A DNA stretch of 64,000 nucleotides from Telmatactis stephensoni. Taxonomy: Eukaryota; Cnidaria; Anthozoa; Actiniaria; Isophelliidae. The stretch covers positions 372,001 to 436,000 of the forward strand of contig JALIZF010001750.1 in assembly GCA_029948255.1 (NCBI GenBank), written 5' to 3'. The number at the start of each line of letters is the position of its first letter. Positions within the stretch are counted from its first letter, which is position 1. The translations under genes and the position numbers were made by a program. Positions 40,001 to 50,035 of the stretch are shown here, one piece after another. Below the pieces are notes generated by a model. The model was given only the letters and a program-made list of their open reading frames with translations, made no database searches and had not been told where the DNA came from.

Positions 40001-42808
40001 GTTTCTAACATGATTTCACGTTATCGCTGGAAGAATTCAAGGTTTTCAAATATGCATTTCAAATAATAATTTAAGACCTGCCAAAAGCCCATTAACCTAA
40101 ACAAAGTTAGCTTGCTTTCACTTGATTACATTACACTTGATTTTGACTGCTTGGCACATATTACTTCTTGAGATCGTGTTTTTTCTTGTTTTTTTCCCCC
40201 ATGTTTTTGTTGTTCTTGGGGGTTTTGTTTGTTTGTTTTTTCTGTTGTCACGCAACGTTGCTACGAGGGAGACTAGACACAATGAGCTTTTCCCACCCCT
40301 TGCGTGACATTATAATTTTAATCTAACAAAAATAAAAATAGAATATTAGAGTGACCGCACTTAATCCATGAAATTGTACTAGCACATTATTAAACAATGG
40401 AAAACAAAGTGTTTTATACTTTTTAATACAAAGTAGATTTTGTACTTTTTCACAGGTTAAGTGTGATCACTCTAGCTAGATCCTTTTTGCTTTACCACTA
40501 TTTTCGAACTTCGTGCGCCATAAAACAAAAGTTGACCTGACAAAGTTTGTGCGGAATGTGAATTTCTTTTGTTGAAGCTGCAAAACTCAAACCCCTATCA
40601 ATCTCGACTTCGTCTCGGGTTCGCATAACTGTCTCGAATTCTCTCAATCCCTCTCATGTTTATATCAGGCTATGCAAACACGGAAAAAGTTTTCTCTTGC
40701 TTAAATAGTTTACAGCCACCAAAAACCATTTTTGTAAACACCCCCTCTGTAGACAATCTTGGACAAAACCCAATAGGACTTTTTCAGTTTCTAACATGAT
40801 TTCACGTTATTGCTGGAAGAATTAATTCAAGGTTTTCAAATAATTTAAGACCTGCCAAAAGCCCATTAACCTAAACAAAGTTAGCTTGCTTTCACTTGAT
40901 TACATTACACTTGATTTTGACTGCTTGGCACATATTACTTCTTGAGATCGTGTTTTTTCTTGTTTTTTTTCCATGTTTTTTTTTTGTTGTTGTTGTTGTT
41001 CTTGGGTTTTTTTTGTTGTTTTTTTTGTCGTCACGCAACGTTGCTACGAGGGAGACTAGACACATTGAGCTTTTCCCACCCCTTGCGTGACATTATCCTG
41101 TGAGCTGGAAAACTACGAATTTCTCATCCTACATGTTGCTAAACGAACATACATAGAAGCAAGTCAATTATATTCCTCATTCAAGCATTCAAGAGATCTT
41201 GAGAGGTTTTTGTAGTGAATTTTAATTTAATATCGGAATGGCATGAAACTAGATTCCATTGACCTTGTATTTCGCGTTTGGTCACGTAACGTCTTTTATT
41301 CATATATATAACATCCGAAACATGAACGAAAAAATACACGATTTGTTATTGTGTCAAATATGCCGTTGTAGAAGTCTTTACAGCAAACAATTGAGATATA
41401 TAGTGAAATAAGAAATTGAATATAAAACTGGTATATTTTTGCATGTTGGAGATATCTAATACCTATGCATGATAATAGAAAGACAAAGGCACTAATAGCT
41501 GTTGACAGACAAACTGACTAATCAAGATATTTTTTAATTTAAGTTAGCCGATTCAAAAAAGGTCATTTGTTACGGTTAGCTATTTCCCGGAATGGTTATT
41601 TTAATCTAACGAAAATAAAAATAGAATATTAGAGTGACCGCACTTAATCCGTGAAATTGTACTAGCGCATTATTAAACAATGGAAAATACAAAGTAGATT
41701 TTGTACTTTTTCACAGGTAATTAAGCTTAAGTGTGATCACTCTAGACCTTTTCGCTTTACCACTATTTTCGAACTTCGTGCGCCATAAAACAAAAGTTGA
41801 CCTGACAAAGTTTGTGCGGAATGTGACTTTCTTTTGTTGAAGCTGCAAAACTCAAACCCGTATCAATCTGTTCTTGGTTGGAAGACAAAGATTGAAACAA
41901 ACCATGATACACGTACGTAACCAAAGAAATTCACATTCCACGCACAAATTTCGAAAATAGCGGTAAAGCAAAAAGGTCTATTTGAAAAGAGCAAAATAAA
42001 ATTTTAAAGTAGTTTCGATGGATAGGGCCAAGTTATTAGCTGCCGAAGTTAGTTTTTTTTTCTAATAGAAACGTTCACGGGCAGCGAACTTCCCGAGCCT
42101 TCCGGATTCCCTGTAGAGGAACACAGCATGCAAGGAATATTTTCACAAATGAGTCATGATTTTCAAAATGATGGCAAACCGATTGATAAGTGCAGTCTGT
42201 ATTTGTGTTATGCCCCGATTTCAAAAGTAATTTTTCCTTTTATTTTGAGAGTATCAATGGTACTCTGTTTTCCTCATCGGATTTGCATTGAAGTGAATAT
42301 AAAAACGTGATCGGAATTTTACTGGCACCCGGACAACACTGAGGTAGAAAAAGCACATGAATTGCAAAGAGACGCTAACACAGTTCTATATCTACCAGAA
42401 TCATGCATTTTTTGTATATTGTTTAAAAGATGTAATTGTTGTGGTCGTGGTCATGCAAGATTCAAATTAAATGATGTTTCGCAATGGAAATTCTAACAGC
42501 GACGTGAACAGCGCATATTCAAGTGCCAATTAAGAGTGTACAACGCCACAAACCGTAAAATTAAGCTAGGGTCTTTCTAAAATTGAAAAAAAATCCAGCA
42601 AAAAATATTACCACATGTTTTTTGACACAAACTTACCATTTCCAAATGCATCTGCAACTCTATCGAGATTTGCTTCAAATTCGTCCAGGTCGTAAAACAG
42701 GGCAGCTGGTTGAGTCTTGTTTGGTTCCAATGTTACCGTGTTTGAAGCCCCTATAATCTTTTCTCGGACTGCAGATTCTAGTGCGATGGCGGCTGTTTTT
42801 CCGGACAT
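28096..42808 (-). CDS. Fold III PLP-dependent decarboxylase-like protein (diaminopimelate/ornithine decarboxylase family), 18 exons
   Basis: Exons (minus strand order): 42637-42808, 37557-37624, 36330-36441, 35250-35334, 35030-35098, 34877-34910, 34117-34203, 33913-33969, 33720-33782, 32615-32674, 31358-31438, 30866-30949, 30746-30793, 30245-30292, 29972-30046, 29118-29214, 28532-28575, 28096-28143. All borders are GT-AG and they join in frame to 443 residues, normal for the family. The barrel carries the PLP-lysine motif HAMAIKSNP (exon 2), GTECASIGEV, HVHIGSQ (exon 7) and the phosphate-binding DIGGGMG (exon 9). The C-terminal beta domain has AGPLCFAGD and ERGDFVILYDCGANS. Several canonical positions differ: EPGR reads EFGQ, CESGD reads CFAGD, GAYG reads GANS. 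The nearest family by pattern is diaminopimelate decarboxylase, but the substrate is unknown and these changes argue against that reaction. Intron 1 is 5 kb and full of repeats. Confidence 0.88.
28262..28490 (-). mobile_element. tRNA-derived SINE, second copy, inverted
   Basis: On the minus strand it reads AAGGGTGTCGGAACGGTGAG, then the B box CGGTTCGATTCC near 28430, then the block TTTTTGGGTCCTCCGTATTT. It closely follows the 9891-10150 copy. It lies in the last intron of the PLP enzyme gene (between exons 18 and 17). A fragment with CGTATGAGTGTGAAACGG at 28257-28275 abuts its end. Confidence 0.65.
28766..28975. mobile_element. MITE with CAAGAGACCATAATACTA ends
   Basis: CAAGAGACCATAATACTAAG and its inverse bound the element. 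CTGTAGC and CTGTACC on the two sides are a probable, slightly decayed target duplication. It lies in the intron between exons 17 and 16. A further single end occurs at 27444-27463. Confidence 0.75.
29316..29448. mobile_element. MITE with CACAGGGGGCCCGACTTGGGA ends
   Basis: CACAGGGGGCCCGACTTGGG and the inverse CCCAAGCCGGGCCCCCTGTG form stems of about 30 bp. GTTTTT flanks both sides. It lies in the intron between exons 16 and 15. Confidence 0.75.
30495..30597. repeat. AAAT/TTAA simple repeat
   Basis: Runs of AAATAAATAACT and AATTAATTAATAAAT in the intron between exons 14 and 13. It follows a sequence (30452-30482) resembling the end of the repeat at 40260-40316. Confidence 0.8.
30987..31215. 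repeat. GAAG and GTGAGCAA simple repeats
   Basis: (GGAA)n blocks at 30990-31040 and 31155-31215 enclose five copies of CAAGTGAG and a few CAAG units. In the intron between exons 12 and 11. Confidence 0.85.
31532..31680. mobile_element. MITE with GTATGASTGTGAAAATGG ends
   Basis: TTTTGTATGACTGTGAAAAT at the left is matched by the inverse ATTTCACACTTGTACGAAAT at the right. Same family as 4085-4228. It lies in the intron between exons 11 and 10. Confidence 0.7.
31719..31984. mobile_element. MITE with AAGCCTGGTTTYCATTTGAT ends and GATCG repeats inside
   Basis: AAGCCTGGTTTCCATTTGAT and the inverse ATCAAATGAAAACCAGGCTT bound it. The interior is made of many short GTGATCGCAGCGATC-like words in both orientations, so most of the element can fold. 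Confidence 0.8.
35676..36248. mobile_element. MITE with G-run ends (CCTGGGGGG...CACTCCATG)
   Basis: The left end CCTGGGGG, a run of 18 G and CACTCCATGG are matched by CATGGAAGTGCCCACC and CCCCCTGG at the right. The interior repeats AATATACC and AAAGGTAYCCC. It fills most of the intron between exons 4 and 3. Confidence 0.7.
37297..37440. repeat. AAAT then GAAG simple repeats
   Basis: AAATAAATAAAT runs to about 37370, then GGAAGGAAGGAA to 37435, just downstream of exon 2 in the intron. Confidence 0.85.
38185..38285. repeat. 101-nt near-perfect palindrome
   Basis: Arms beginning GCTTTTTAATGGACAATGAA fold onto their inverse with a single mismatch near the centre (AATAGTTAATTATTAACTAT). Left of it, TTTTTAATGGACAAT is repeated once more. 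It lies in intron 1 of the PLP enzyme gene. Confidence 0.85.
38714..39424. repeat. Tandem duplication, unit about 355 bp x 2
   Basis: 38714-39077 and 39078-39424 are near-identical, each beginning CTCTTACRTTTATTTATCAT and ending with ACATTTCTTTCTATT or a close variant. Small indels separate them. Confidence 0.85.
39923..41743. repeat. Two repeat modules each present twice in intron 1
   Basis: Module A is 39923-40316 and again 40707-41095 (TTACAGCCACCAAAARCCAT through CCTTGCGTGACATTAT). Module B is 40317-40610 and again about 41601-41860; each B holds a foldback with ends TAGAGTGACCGCACTTAATC and GTTAAGTGTGATCACTCTA (40347-40474 and 41630-41744). Confidence 0.8.
41743..41981. repeat. Large hairpin at the end of module B
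   Basis: AGACCTTTTCGCTTTACCAC with TATTTTCGAA at the left is matched by TTCGAAAATAGCGGTAAAGC and AAAAAGGTCT at the right. GTGCGGAATGTGACTTTCTTT and its inverse AAAGAAATTCACATTCCACG extend the stem inward. Confidence 0.7.
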
Positions 42809-43611
42809 GTTTTTAAAACAGATTTGAATTTTTATCTGGCGTATAAATACAATTTTTGAATACAGTGCTTTTGTTGAGACAAAACACTGGACAGGCCACT
42901 TCGAGGTTAGAGTTCACCGCTCACGTGTGCAACAGGTAGCCCAAACTCAAACACAAAGCAAAACAGGGTCCCCTATGCGTGAAACGTGAAAGAGGTTTTT
43001 TAATTACCCGTGACCGGTGAAAAGACCAAATATTTTTGCGGGATTTCATTTTTCAAAACAAAAGACGTGGCAAACATGACAACTGTTGGTAGTCTTGACA
43101 AAACACTGGACAGGCCACTTCGAGTTAGAGTTCACTCACGTGTGCAACAGGTAGCCCAAACTCATAAGATTTCAAGCGATTATATTCAGCGTTTGCCGGC
43201 AAGCATTCCCCTGAGAACGTATAAACAAAAGACATGACAGACATGGCAAGATATGTCGGTAGTTTTGACAAAAGAAAATTGAGATCAAAACCACCAACAC
43301 TTTTGTTCAATTTGCTAGCCTGGGAATGGTTGCAAACCAAGAGTTATTCACGAGTCAATTTTAGTAACCAATACTTCATAAAGCCGTCGATACACGCTGC
43401 AATTTTTTCTCGCGCTGGCAATGCAGTTTTAGATTTTGTTGCAGAGAAAAATTGCAGCGTCTATCATCACTGCAGCATTCAGTACAAGCATGCAATGTTG
43501 CAGAGAAAACTGAGTGAAACTCTAGTTCAACTTTCTGCAACATTATTTTTGTTGCGAGACATCGTTCGTTGCCGCCTATGTTGCCAGACATGATACACTC
43601 GGCAATTTTAA

Positions 43612-44444
43612 GGTTGGTGCCTACTAATGCGAAGGTAATTTTTTGGCCTAAAACCATGTGGGTATCAAAGAACCCATCATAGTCAGCTAGAATTCAAGAA
43701 AAAAATTGGAGGTCACCGTGCATATTAATAAGTTACACGCCATCAAATGTTGCAAAATCTGCTTATTCTAGAGGCCCAAAGAAAAAATTATAAATACTCC
43801 ATATTTCGAAAAAAATGTCAAACGTTTTTAATAAAACGTTTACAACACAATTCTCTCATTTGTCAATTCCATATGAAATATGAAAACAAGGAATAACAAT
43901 TTTTTTCAATAACTTTTTACTACGGTTTTAGGCCTGTTTTGGTTCATGACTGCCAAATGAAATGTCCAATTTTTGTTATCAAGTTCCAATTTTAAATTCA
44001 TAAAATATTTATAAAATTGTGGGATAATCTCCACTTTACAATTTACAGAAATAAAAAAGAGGGGTATCCGTGCGATTTAGAAAGTTATTTCATAAACGCA
44101 CGAAAACTAATCAGAATTCGCGAAAATGATCAAAAATTCCCTAGGCCTCCCTGGAGAGTAGAAAGATTACACTGCATTGTGGGACCTTTTCAAGATGGCG
44201 GCCAAAACAGATCGTTTCTGGTAGAAATGGTAGTCAAAACAGACGTTGTACATCAGGTTTTATTCATCAACTGTGAATTTCATTTAAACACAGGGGAGGC
44301 TAAATTGTTTTCCTTTAATTCTGTAAGTTTATTTTTTCAACAAGTCGTAAAACGGCCTTGTTTTTACTATTACTTTACTGACGAAAATTCAATATTTTTA
44401 CATGCGCAGAAAGGAGTGCGCGCTGACAATAGTAGGCACCAACC
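43612..44444. mobile_element. TTAA-flanked non-autonomous element, 833 bp
   Basis: Starts GGTTGGTGCCTACTA and ends TAGTAGGCACCAACC, with TTAA directly outside at 43608-43611 and 44445-44448. An open frame of 143 codons at 44017-44448 runs through the right terminal repeat and shows no recognisable domain, so it is not called as a gene. Confidence 0.75.
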
Positions 44445-44574
44445 TTAAGTAATCTTGAACCAACGTCAGTAAGGGAATGCTGTGAACAGATGCATATTTT
44501 TATGATGAAAACAGAAGAGGGAAAATAAATGAAAAAATGACGCATTTTCAAAGTCCTTTTTTCCCACGTACACG

Positions 44575-45107
44575 GGAAACGGCAGACGGCAAAGAGGGTC
44601 ACGTGACTTACTTTTTTTGCGCTTGACGTTGCGTGTTTGGCACTCAAACCACAGGTAGCCAAATCTTTGATCGATATATTCAAATATAGAAATTTATCTA
44701 GAATAAAATAAAACACATCATTTACCTGTATTTTAGTGTTTTATTGCATTCTTTGTGGGGGTTTTGATGGTTTGGTTGACTTTTAAGGCGATTTTAGGAA
44801 ATTTTAACTTCCCAACTAAAGAAGAAACGGTCAACCCGAAACCGCATCAAAAATACCGGCACAAAGAATGCAATAAAACACTAAAATACAGGTAAATGAT
44901 GTGATTTATTTTATTTTAGATAAATCTTTATATTTTAATATATCGATCAAAGATTGGACTACTTGTGTTCAAACGAGAGAGTGACCCTATCACGTTTACG
45001 GCAAACACGAATTGACTCACCCTCGCGTTGAAACGGCAACGACAGACGCGAAAAAAGCAGATTACGTGATTCTCTCTGCCGTCCGGCTGCCGTTTCCCGT
45101 ATACGTG
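44575..45107. mobile_element. Foldback element, 533 bp
   Basis: CACGTACACGGGAAACGGCA is matched by TGCCGTTTCCCGTATACGTG. Inner stems include GTATTTTAGTGTTTTATTGC near 44731 and its inverse near 44870, and CGATATATTCAAATATA against TATATTTTAATATATCG. No coding capacity. Confidence 0.75.
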
Positions 45108-45121
45108 ATGCTTAAGTTCTC

Positions 45122-45323
45122 TAATATTCGTGAATTTACGTTACGTTAATGATCTTTCACACGATGAAATTCTTTTATCACAAATTATATTTCACAAATA
45201 TGTTTTTGCTCGTGTGCGGATGAGAACTGAAATGTGACCAAATTTTCATACGACAAATGCAGTGGTGATATGAAATTTCATCGTGTGGAAGATTATTAAC
45301 GTAACGTGAATTCACGAATATTA
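45122..45323. mobile_element. MITE with TAATATTCGTGAATTTACGT ends
   Basis: About 48 bp at each end are inverted repeats (TAATATTCGTGAATTTACGT against ACGTGAATTCACGAATATTA; both continue through TTCACACGATGAAATT). TA at the tips could be a mariner-type target duplication. Confidence 0.75.
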
Positions 45324-46261
45324 ATGTATAGATGCTGAAAATCCATTCATGGAAAATCTGCTGCCGGGTGTTGAGGGACCCAAACGCGAGCCCAAGCTCT
45401 GCCATCCAGCGTACAAAACAAATGTTCTTGAAAGCTTGAATGACAGGTTCAATATATGCTTTGTGTAAAAGCAGCAAGTATTGATATTTATGTCAGCGTA
45501 TTGTTTCTTTACTGTAAATAGATCGAAGGATTATAGCAATGGTCAATCTGTTAAATATTAGTCACGCCTAAAATTAGATAAATGCGATCATTATTCATTC
45601 TGACTTTTCATAAGCTAAAACACAAACAACCACTTTCCAGTGCACGAATAATCAAAACAATATAATCAATTTCCCGTGATTTACTTGTATTTCATTATAG
45701 TTTAAAACAGATGTTTGAGTGTGTCCAGCTAGTGGCGCGAAATCTTATTGTTGGAATCCATGACGAGATTTTCGGTGACGTGTCAATTTTGATCAAGGCG
45801 TTGCGTTACGTGTCACGCAATTTCTAGCCATGTGCTTTTGACATGTCTTGGGATGACTAAGCAAGTTTTTTTGCGCCTTTTTCTTCAAAGAGACTTTATA
45901 TAATGGTAATTTTTTGTTATATTTGCGGGATAGATATAAAACAGCTAACCAAGAAACAAGAGATCACTTTGAAAACACACAAAACACTGGAAAAATAAAA
46001 ACAAAGAAACTCAAGTGAATATGCAAATTTTGACGTCATACTGATTTACACACCAATGGTGCAACAAAATATAATAGAAGTTGGTGATCGTTCTCAAAAC
46101 TCTAATAAAGTGAGTGCAAGTGAATATATACACAAAAATCTAAGGAAAAAATGGAAAAAGTAGGATCGAAAAAGGCAGAAAAACCATAGATTTATTTGTT
46201 CTTTTGGTTGGGGGAATCCCCGATTACGTCATCGTTCAGGGCATGCCCGACCGATACGCTC

Positions 46262-46320
46262 TCTGATTGGCCAAATTAAGCGTTACTATTTTGAGACCAT
46301 ATGTCAGAATAAAAAGGACA
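46262..46320 (+). promoter_or_regulatory. Possible core promoter of the Maf gene
   Basis: An inverted CCAAT box (GATTGGCC) at 46265 is followed about 40 bases later by an A/T-rich AATAAAAAGG that could serve as a TATA element. The ATG lies 190 bases further on. Position only; no expression data. Confidence 0.3.
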
Positions 46321-46501
46321 CATGGTGCAATCGGCCGGTTAAATTGCTTGTCAGCGAGTTGTTCGTGTCATTTCAAGGTCTATATCGAGAGGGAAGGTTG
46401 TGTACAAATTGTTACCGGCAAGAAGTGAAAAAATTCCCTCCATCTTAAGTACAGTCTTACAGTACTGAACTGCATTCAAGTTCTTCCACGAGGACACGAA
46501 A

Positions 46502-47212
46502 ATGGAGAATATCAAAATGGAATTCGACGAAAAAAACCTGAATAATCTGAGAGACTTTGCCGACAACTGGATGCTGTGGACAGAAGATATGAATCAATCC
46601 GAAGAGCTGCAAAGCGTTCCCGACACAGATCCAGCAATGCCATTTTTAAACCAACACTCCAACTATCCTACCCTGCAAACTACTCCTGGATGGATGGATA
46701 ATAGTCAGAATTTTTCCGACCTGAATTCCTTTGGAGTTACAGGTGAAATCAATGGCAGCTCATATGTGGAGGAGCCAAGTCCCGCACCATCTTCCACTGG
46801 CTCGTTTGCTTTTACTGATTACGCTGAGTCATACATCGCTGTTGATGGTAAGCAAGAGAGACTGTTTCAAAATCTTATTGATCGACTTGGAGTCGACGAA
46901 AAGACACTACAAGAGTTTAGCGTTAAAGATCTAAATCGCTTTCTAAAGTCAAAAGGGCTCTCCAAAGACGACCAAAAGTGCCTCAAAAATCGAAGAAGGA
47001 CTTTAAAAAATCGAGGATATGCGCAAAATTGTCGCATTAAAAGGATCAGGGTAAAGAAGGATTTGGAAGCCGAGAATGAAAGTCTCAAAAAAGAGCTTGC
47101 TCACCTGAGAGGTAGCTTGGCTAAATCAGTGAAAGAGAGAGATGCCTACAAGGTCAAGCTTAAAGAAATTGCCAACTTCTTCAAACTTCAGAAGAGCGGA
47201 AAAGTGGCTTAA
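46502..47212 (+). CDS. Maf-family bZIP transcription factor, single exon
   Basis: An uninterrupted frame of 236 residues. The first 110 residues are acidic and Ser/Thr/Pro-rich, as in an activation domain. Residues about 135-165 form the Maf extended homology region (LQEFSVKDLNRFLKSKGLS). The basic region follows (CLKNRRRTLKNRGYAQNCR), with the invariant N and R residues of Maf DNA-contacting helices, and then a leucine zipper of about five heptads (KKDLEAENESLKKELAHLRG). Maf proteins bind MARE sites as homodimers or with CNC and Fos partners in the nucleus. Presence of an N-terminal acidic region makes it more like large than small Maf, though shorter than vertebrate large Mafs. No intron is seen, as is common in this family. 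The start is the first ATG in the frame after a stop. Confidence 0.92.
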   Translation: MENIKMEFDEKNLNNLRDFADNWMLWTEDMNQSEELQSVPDTDPAMPFLNQHSNYPTLQTTPGWMDNSQNFSDLNSFGVTGEINGSSYVEEPSPAPSSTGSFAFTDYAESYIAVDGKQERLFQNLIDRLGVDEKTLQEFSVKDLNRFLKSKGLSKDDQKCLKNRRRTLKNRGYAQNCRIKRIRVKKDLEAENESLKKELAHLRGSLAKSVKERDAYKVKLKEIANFFKLQKSGKVA

Positions 47213-48109
47213 AGAGGAAACACTGGAAATCTTGTTAACACTGAGAACTCGTGCGCTCCTAAAGACTACAAGCTGTAGTGACATTTTACGCTATCGTAAA
47301 CATCCCAGTTAGCTGAGTTTCAAGCAACTTTGTGGATTTATATACAAACAGATTGTTATTCTAATAATCTAAGAGCATTTCATGGTTGTAATGTTTAGTT
47401 TTCCAATGTTTTTGGTGCTTGTAGACAGCCGAACTGAAATGTACAACACTCTAAAACGATCATCGAAACGTACATCAAACGTTCGTCAACTCTAGCGTTG
47501 TGTGACATTCATGCACGGGCATGTTATCAAAACACGTATATAATTTGCATAATGCAATGGAATCACTCACCATCTAATTATATATCACTCGCTTTTATAT
47601 ACCGCAAAAAAGGGTGAAAAACATTCAAACAAAAATCAGAAAAAATCCAATTTTATGCAAAAAAATATAAAAATGACAGATTTTTTCAAAAAAGAACTGA
47701 ATTATATTTTAATTTTATTTTATATACTGAATTTGACCCTTTGTCAATTCATCCATGATATGTATAATGTAGATAGTTCGTTTCAATTGCAGTAGAGCAA
47801 TGTTAAAGAAGGTTCTAAAATATGTTGAAAATATCGAAGAAAAAACTATTTATGTAAAATAGTGTGTACATATAGTTCATCCGTTGTTTTAGTAGCACAG
47901 TTGTACATTGTATTTATACTATTAAACATTGCGGTAAAATCAAACTTTTGGTGCGCTTCTTAGAATGTATTTCCCTGTACACTGGGGCAAAACCATATGT
48001 GTTTATTTCAATTAACTCCTGCCGCAAGCTTTATGCATCTTTTCGCCCTCTTTTTGCGATAAAACTTGAAAACGCGATGTTTTGAAGACTTGTCACAGGA
48101 ATGGCTGAT

Positions 48110-48290
48110 TTATTACGGGAAACGTGATATAAGGTGTAAAATCTTTTTGCGTTCACGTGAAATTTACAAAAAGGCCAATAGTTGCGGCAACCTGTTTGGC
48201 CTTTTTGTAAATTACGGGAAACGTGATTTTAGGTCTAAAATATTTTTGCGTTAAAGTGAAAGCAATTTTTGGCTTTTTTGTGAACGCGAA
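48110..48290. repeat. Imperfect tandem repeat of TTACGGGAAACGTGATTTAAGG
   Basis: ATTACGGGAAACGTGATWTA, GTCTAAAATMTTTTTGCGTT and the GTGAAAGCAACTTTTGGCC block recur twice, unit about 100 bp. The same repeat is in unit 2 at 56909-57060. Confidence 0.7.
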
Positions 48291-48833
48291 AGAGATTTTT
48301 TAATTATCCGTGACGCGTGAAAAGACCAAATATTTTCGCGTGATTTCATTTTGGAAATGAGTATAGGGGACCCTGCGTTGTCAAAATGCGTCCATTCTTA
48401 TTGGGTATTTGCTTTTTTCAGTACAGTAGTATAGTTGTTTCACTTAACCCGTGAAACGGTAATTCACTATTCAGCGTGTATTGGTAAGAAGACGCAAAAC
48501 AAAAGTCGACTAATGTGTCAGTAGGTCAATATTAACTTTAGCAATAAGCAAAATCACTTGAGTGTTTTGCTGCTCAATGACCATTTTGCGGACAAGTGAT
48601 TTCAAAATGTAATCATGTCAAAAATTACCAAAAAGCATGTCGTCCAAAAATTGTCATGTGGAGCACAACTAACAATCCGAGATTTGAGAAAAATAAAATA
48701 AAATATGATATGAGCAGCAAATGTATTTCACTGCTAAAACTAGAATAAGGAAATACTAATATAACTGTTTTTTGGTTGACATTAGTGTGCGTGTTTATTG
48801 AGCGCCCTGATTTCATATTTCGACTGACCTCAA

Positions 48834-48935
48834 AGGGCCGTCCGTTCGCATGAAGTCGAGTTGTCCCTGGTAGCAGAGATAACTCTTTTGTCTTCTTTTC
48901 CCTGACCAGGGACAACTCGCCTAACGGGCCCTAAG
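48834..48935. mobile_element. Inverted-repeat element around CGAGTTGTCCCTGGT (also 57551-57660)
   Basis: CGAGTTGTCCCTGGTAGCAG faces ACCAGGGACAACTCG about 45 bases on, and GGGCCGT faces ACGGGCCC outside. Present in both duplication units, so it predates the duplication. Confidence 0.65.
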
Positions 48936-49709
48936 ACTTACAAACCGTTTCCCCCGTGAAATGACCTTGTTTGGCATTTTAATTTTCTCAAATGAAAAAA
49001 AAGAAAATTCTGCTAAGTTGGCGTTAAATTTCGACAGATCATAATAAACAACTAGTTGAAATAGTGTACATGCATTTATCATGTGTTAATCATGGGGGTT
49101 TAGTACATTTAACATTTGTGAAGATATTAAGAGTTCATTCGAAATGTTATTTGTGGAAATCATGGAATAACTCATCGTGAAGTTAGACGGGGAATCCCCT
49201 TACACATTACTATCATACTCACTTTGTTACGATCTCGTGAGATGAATGTGATGAGTCACGTTGACACTCTTCTCCAGAGTGGGAAAATTCCCATCTAACA
49301 GTGCTATTGACAGGTGTCAAGAGGTTTTTTTTTCTTGTTTTTTTTTCTTTACCCGTTTTACTTTCAGTCTTAACGATGGTTTAGATGCTCTCCCTCTCCT
49401 CTGAGAGTACAATATCTGGCAAGTGAAAGTGAACTCAGCGATCTTGGATCGGCTCCCCGCTGTCTTGCAGACAAACTGCACAGCTGGGAACACTCGGCTA
49501 CTGTGGTTTCTTTTTCCTTTATATTCAGTGTATATATTTTGGAAGCAGCAGTATTGGTCTTTTGGAAATAGGGGGAAATTAGTTGTCTCGAAAAATTCCC
49601 CATGCCAGACTTTCTATGTAAGCTTTATATGTGCAAAATTTGATGTAAGTTTGTTTTAAGATTACATAGATTAAATTAGGGATCAGTAAAGTTGGTTTGG
49701 TGTTTAGAT

Positions 49710-50035
49710 AAAAAAATAAATATTCTTTATTTATCCTCGGATTTTCTGAGTAGCATTTCTGCTAATATCTCCGAGACTCATTCGCACACTCGCTACCCCT
49801 ACATTCGATATACTCTGCATACAATTTAAAAACTCACATGTTGATGTTTACGGAGGAGAAACCGGAGAACCCGGAGAAAAACCCTCGTGGCAAGTGGAGA
49901 GAACAACACATCTAACAAACTCTACTCACATGTGGCATCCGCAGGGCTCGAACCAGTGACCCGACCACGTTGGACTCACAGCGGTGAGAGGCGAGTGGCT
50001 TAACCACTACGCCATCCATGCCACCCAAAAAAGAT
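49710..50035 (-). mobile_element. tRNA-derived SINE inserted only in duplication unit 1
   Basis: On the minus strand it starts GGGTGGCATGGATGGCGTAG, with A box TGGCGTAGTGGTTAAGCC and B box GGTTCGAGCCC, then the block TCTCCGGGTTCTCCGGTTTC. It ends in an A/T-rich tail. AGAT on both sides is a possible short target duplication. Unit 2 has the empty site (TTTAGATTAGGATCATGG at about 58952), so this is a clean insertion. Its tRNA head differs from that of the 9891 copy, while the central block is shared. Confidence 0.8.

Larger units (their letters stand above)
42809..46501. other. Intergenic region between the PLP enzyme and Maf genes
   Basis: Directly upstream of the PLP enzyme start, about 75 bp (GACAAAACACTGGACAGGCC...) occur twice, at 42879-42960 and 43097-43165. 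Segment 42965-43055 matches 48288-48370 in the duplicated region (GTGAAAAGACCAAATATTT). Beyond are three repeat elements (43612-44444, 44575-45107, 45122-45323). No exon was recognised. Confidence 0.55.

Noticed and set aside
44017..44448. 143-codon plus-strand frame
   Set aside because: Lies in a TTAA-flanked element and crosses its terminal repeat; no domain.
49950..50026. Possible functional tRNA gene on the minus strand
   Set aside because: tRNA-like head of a SINE; unit 2 shows that the whole 326-bp piece inserted as a unit.
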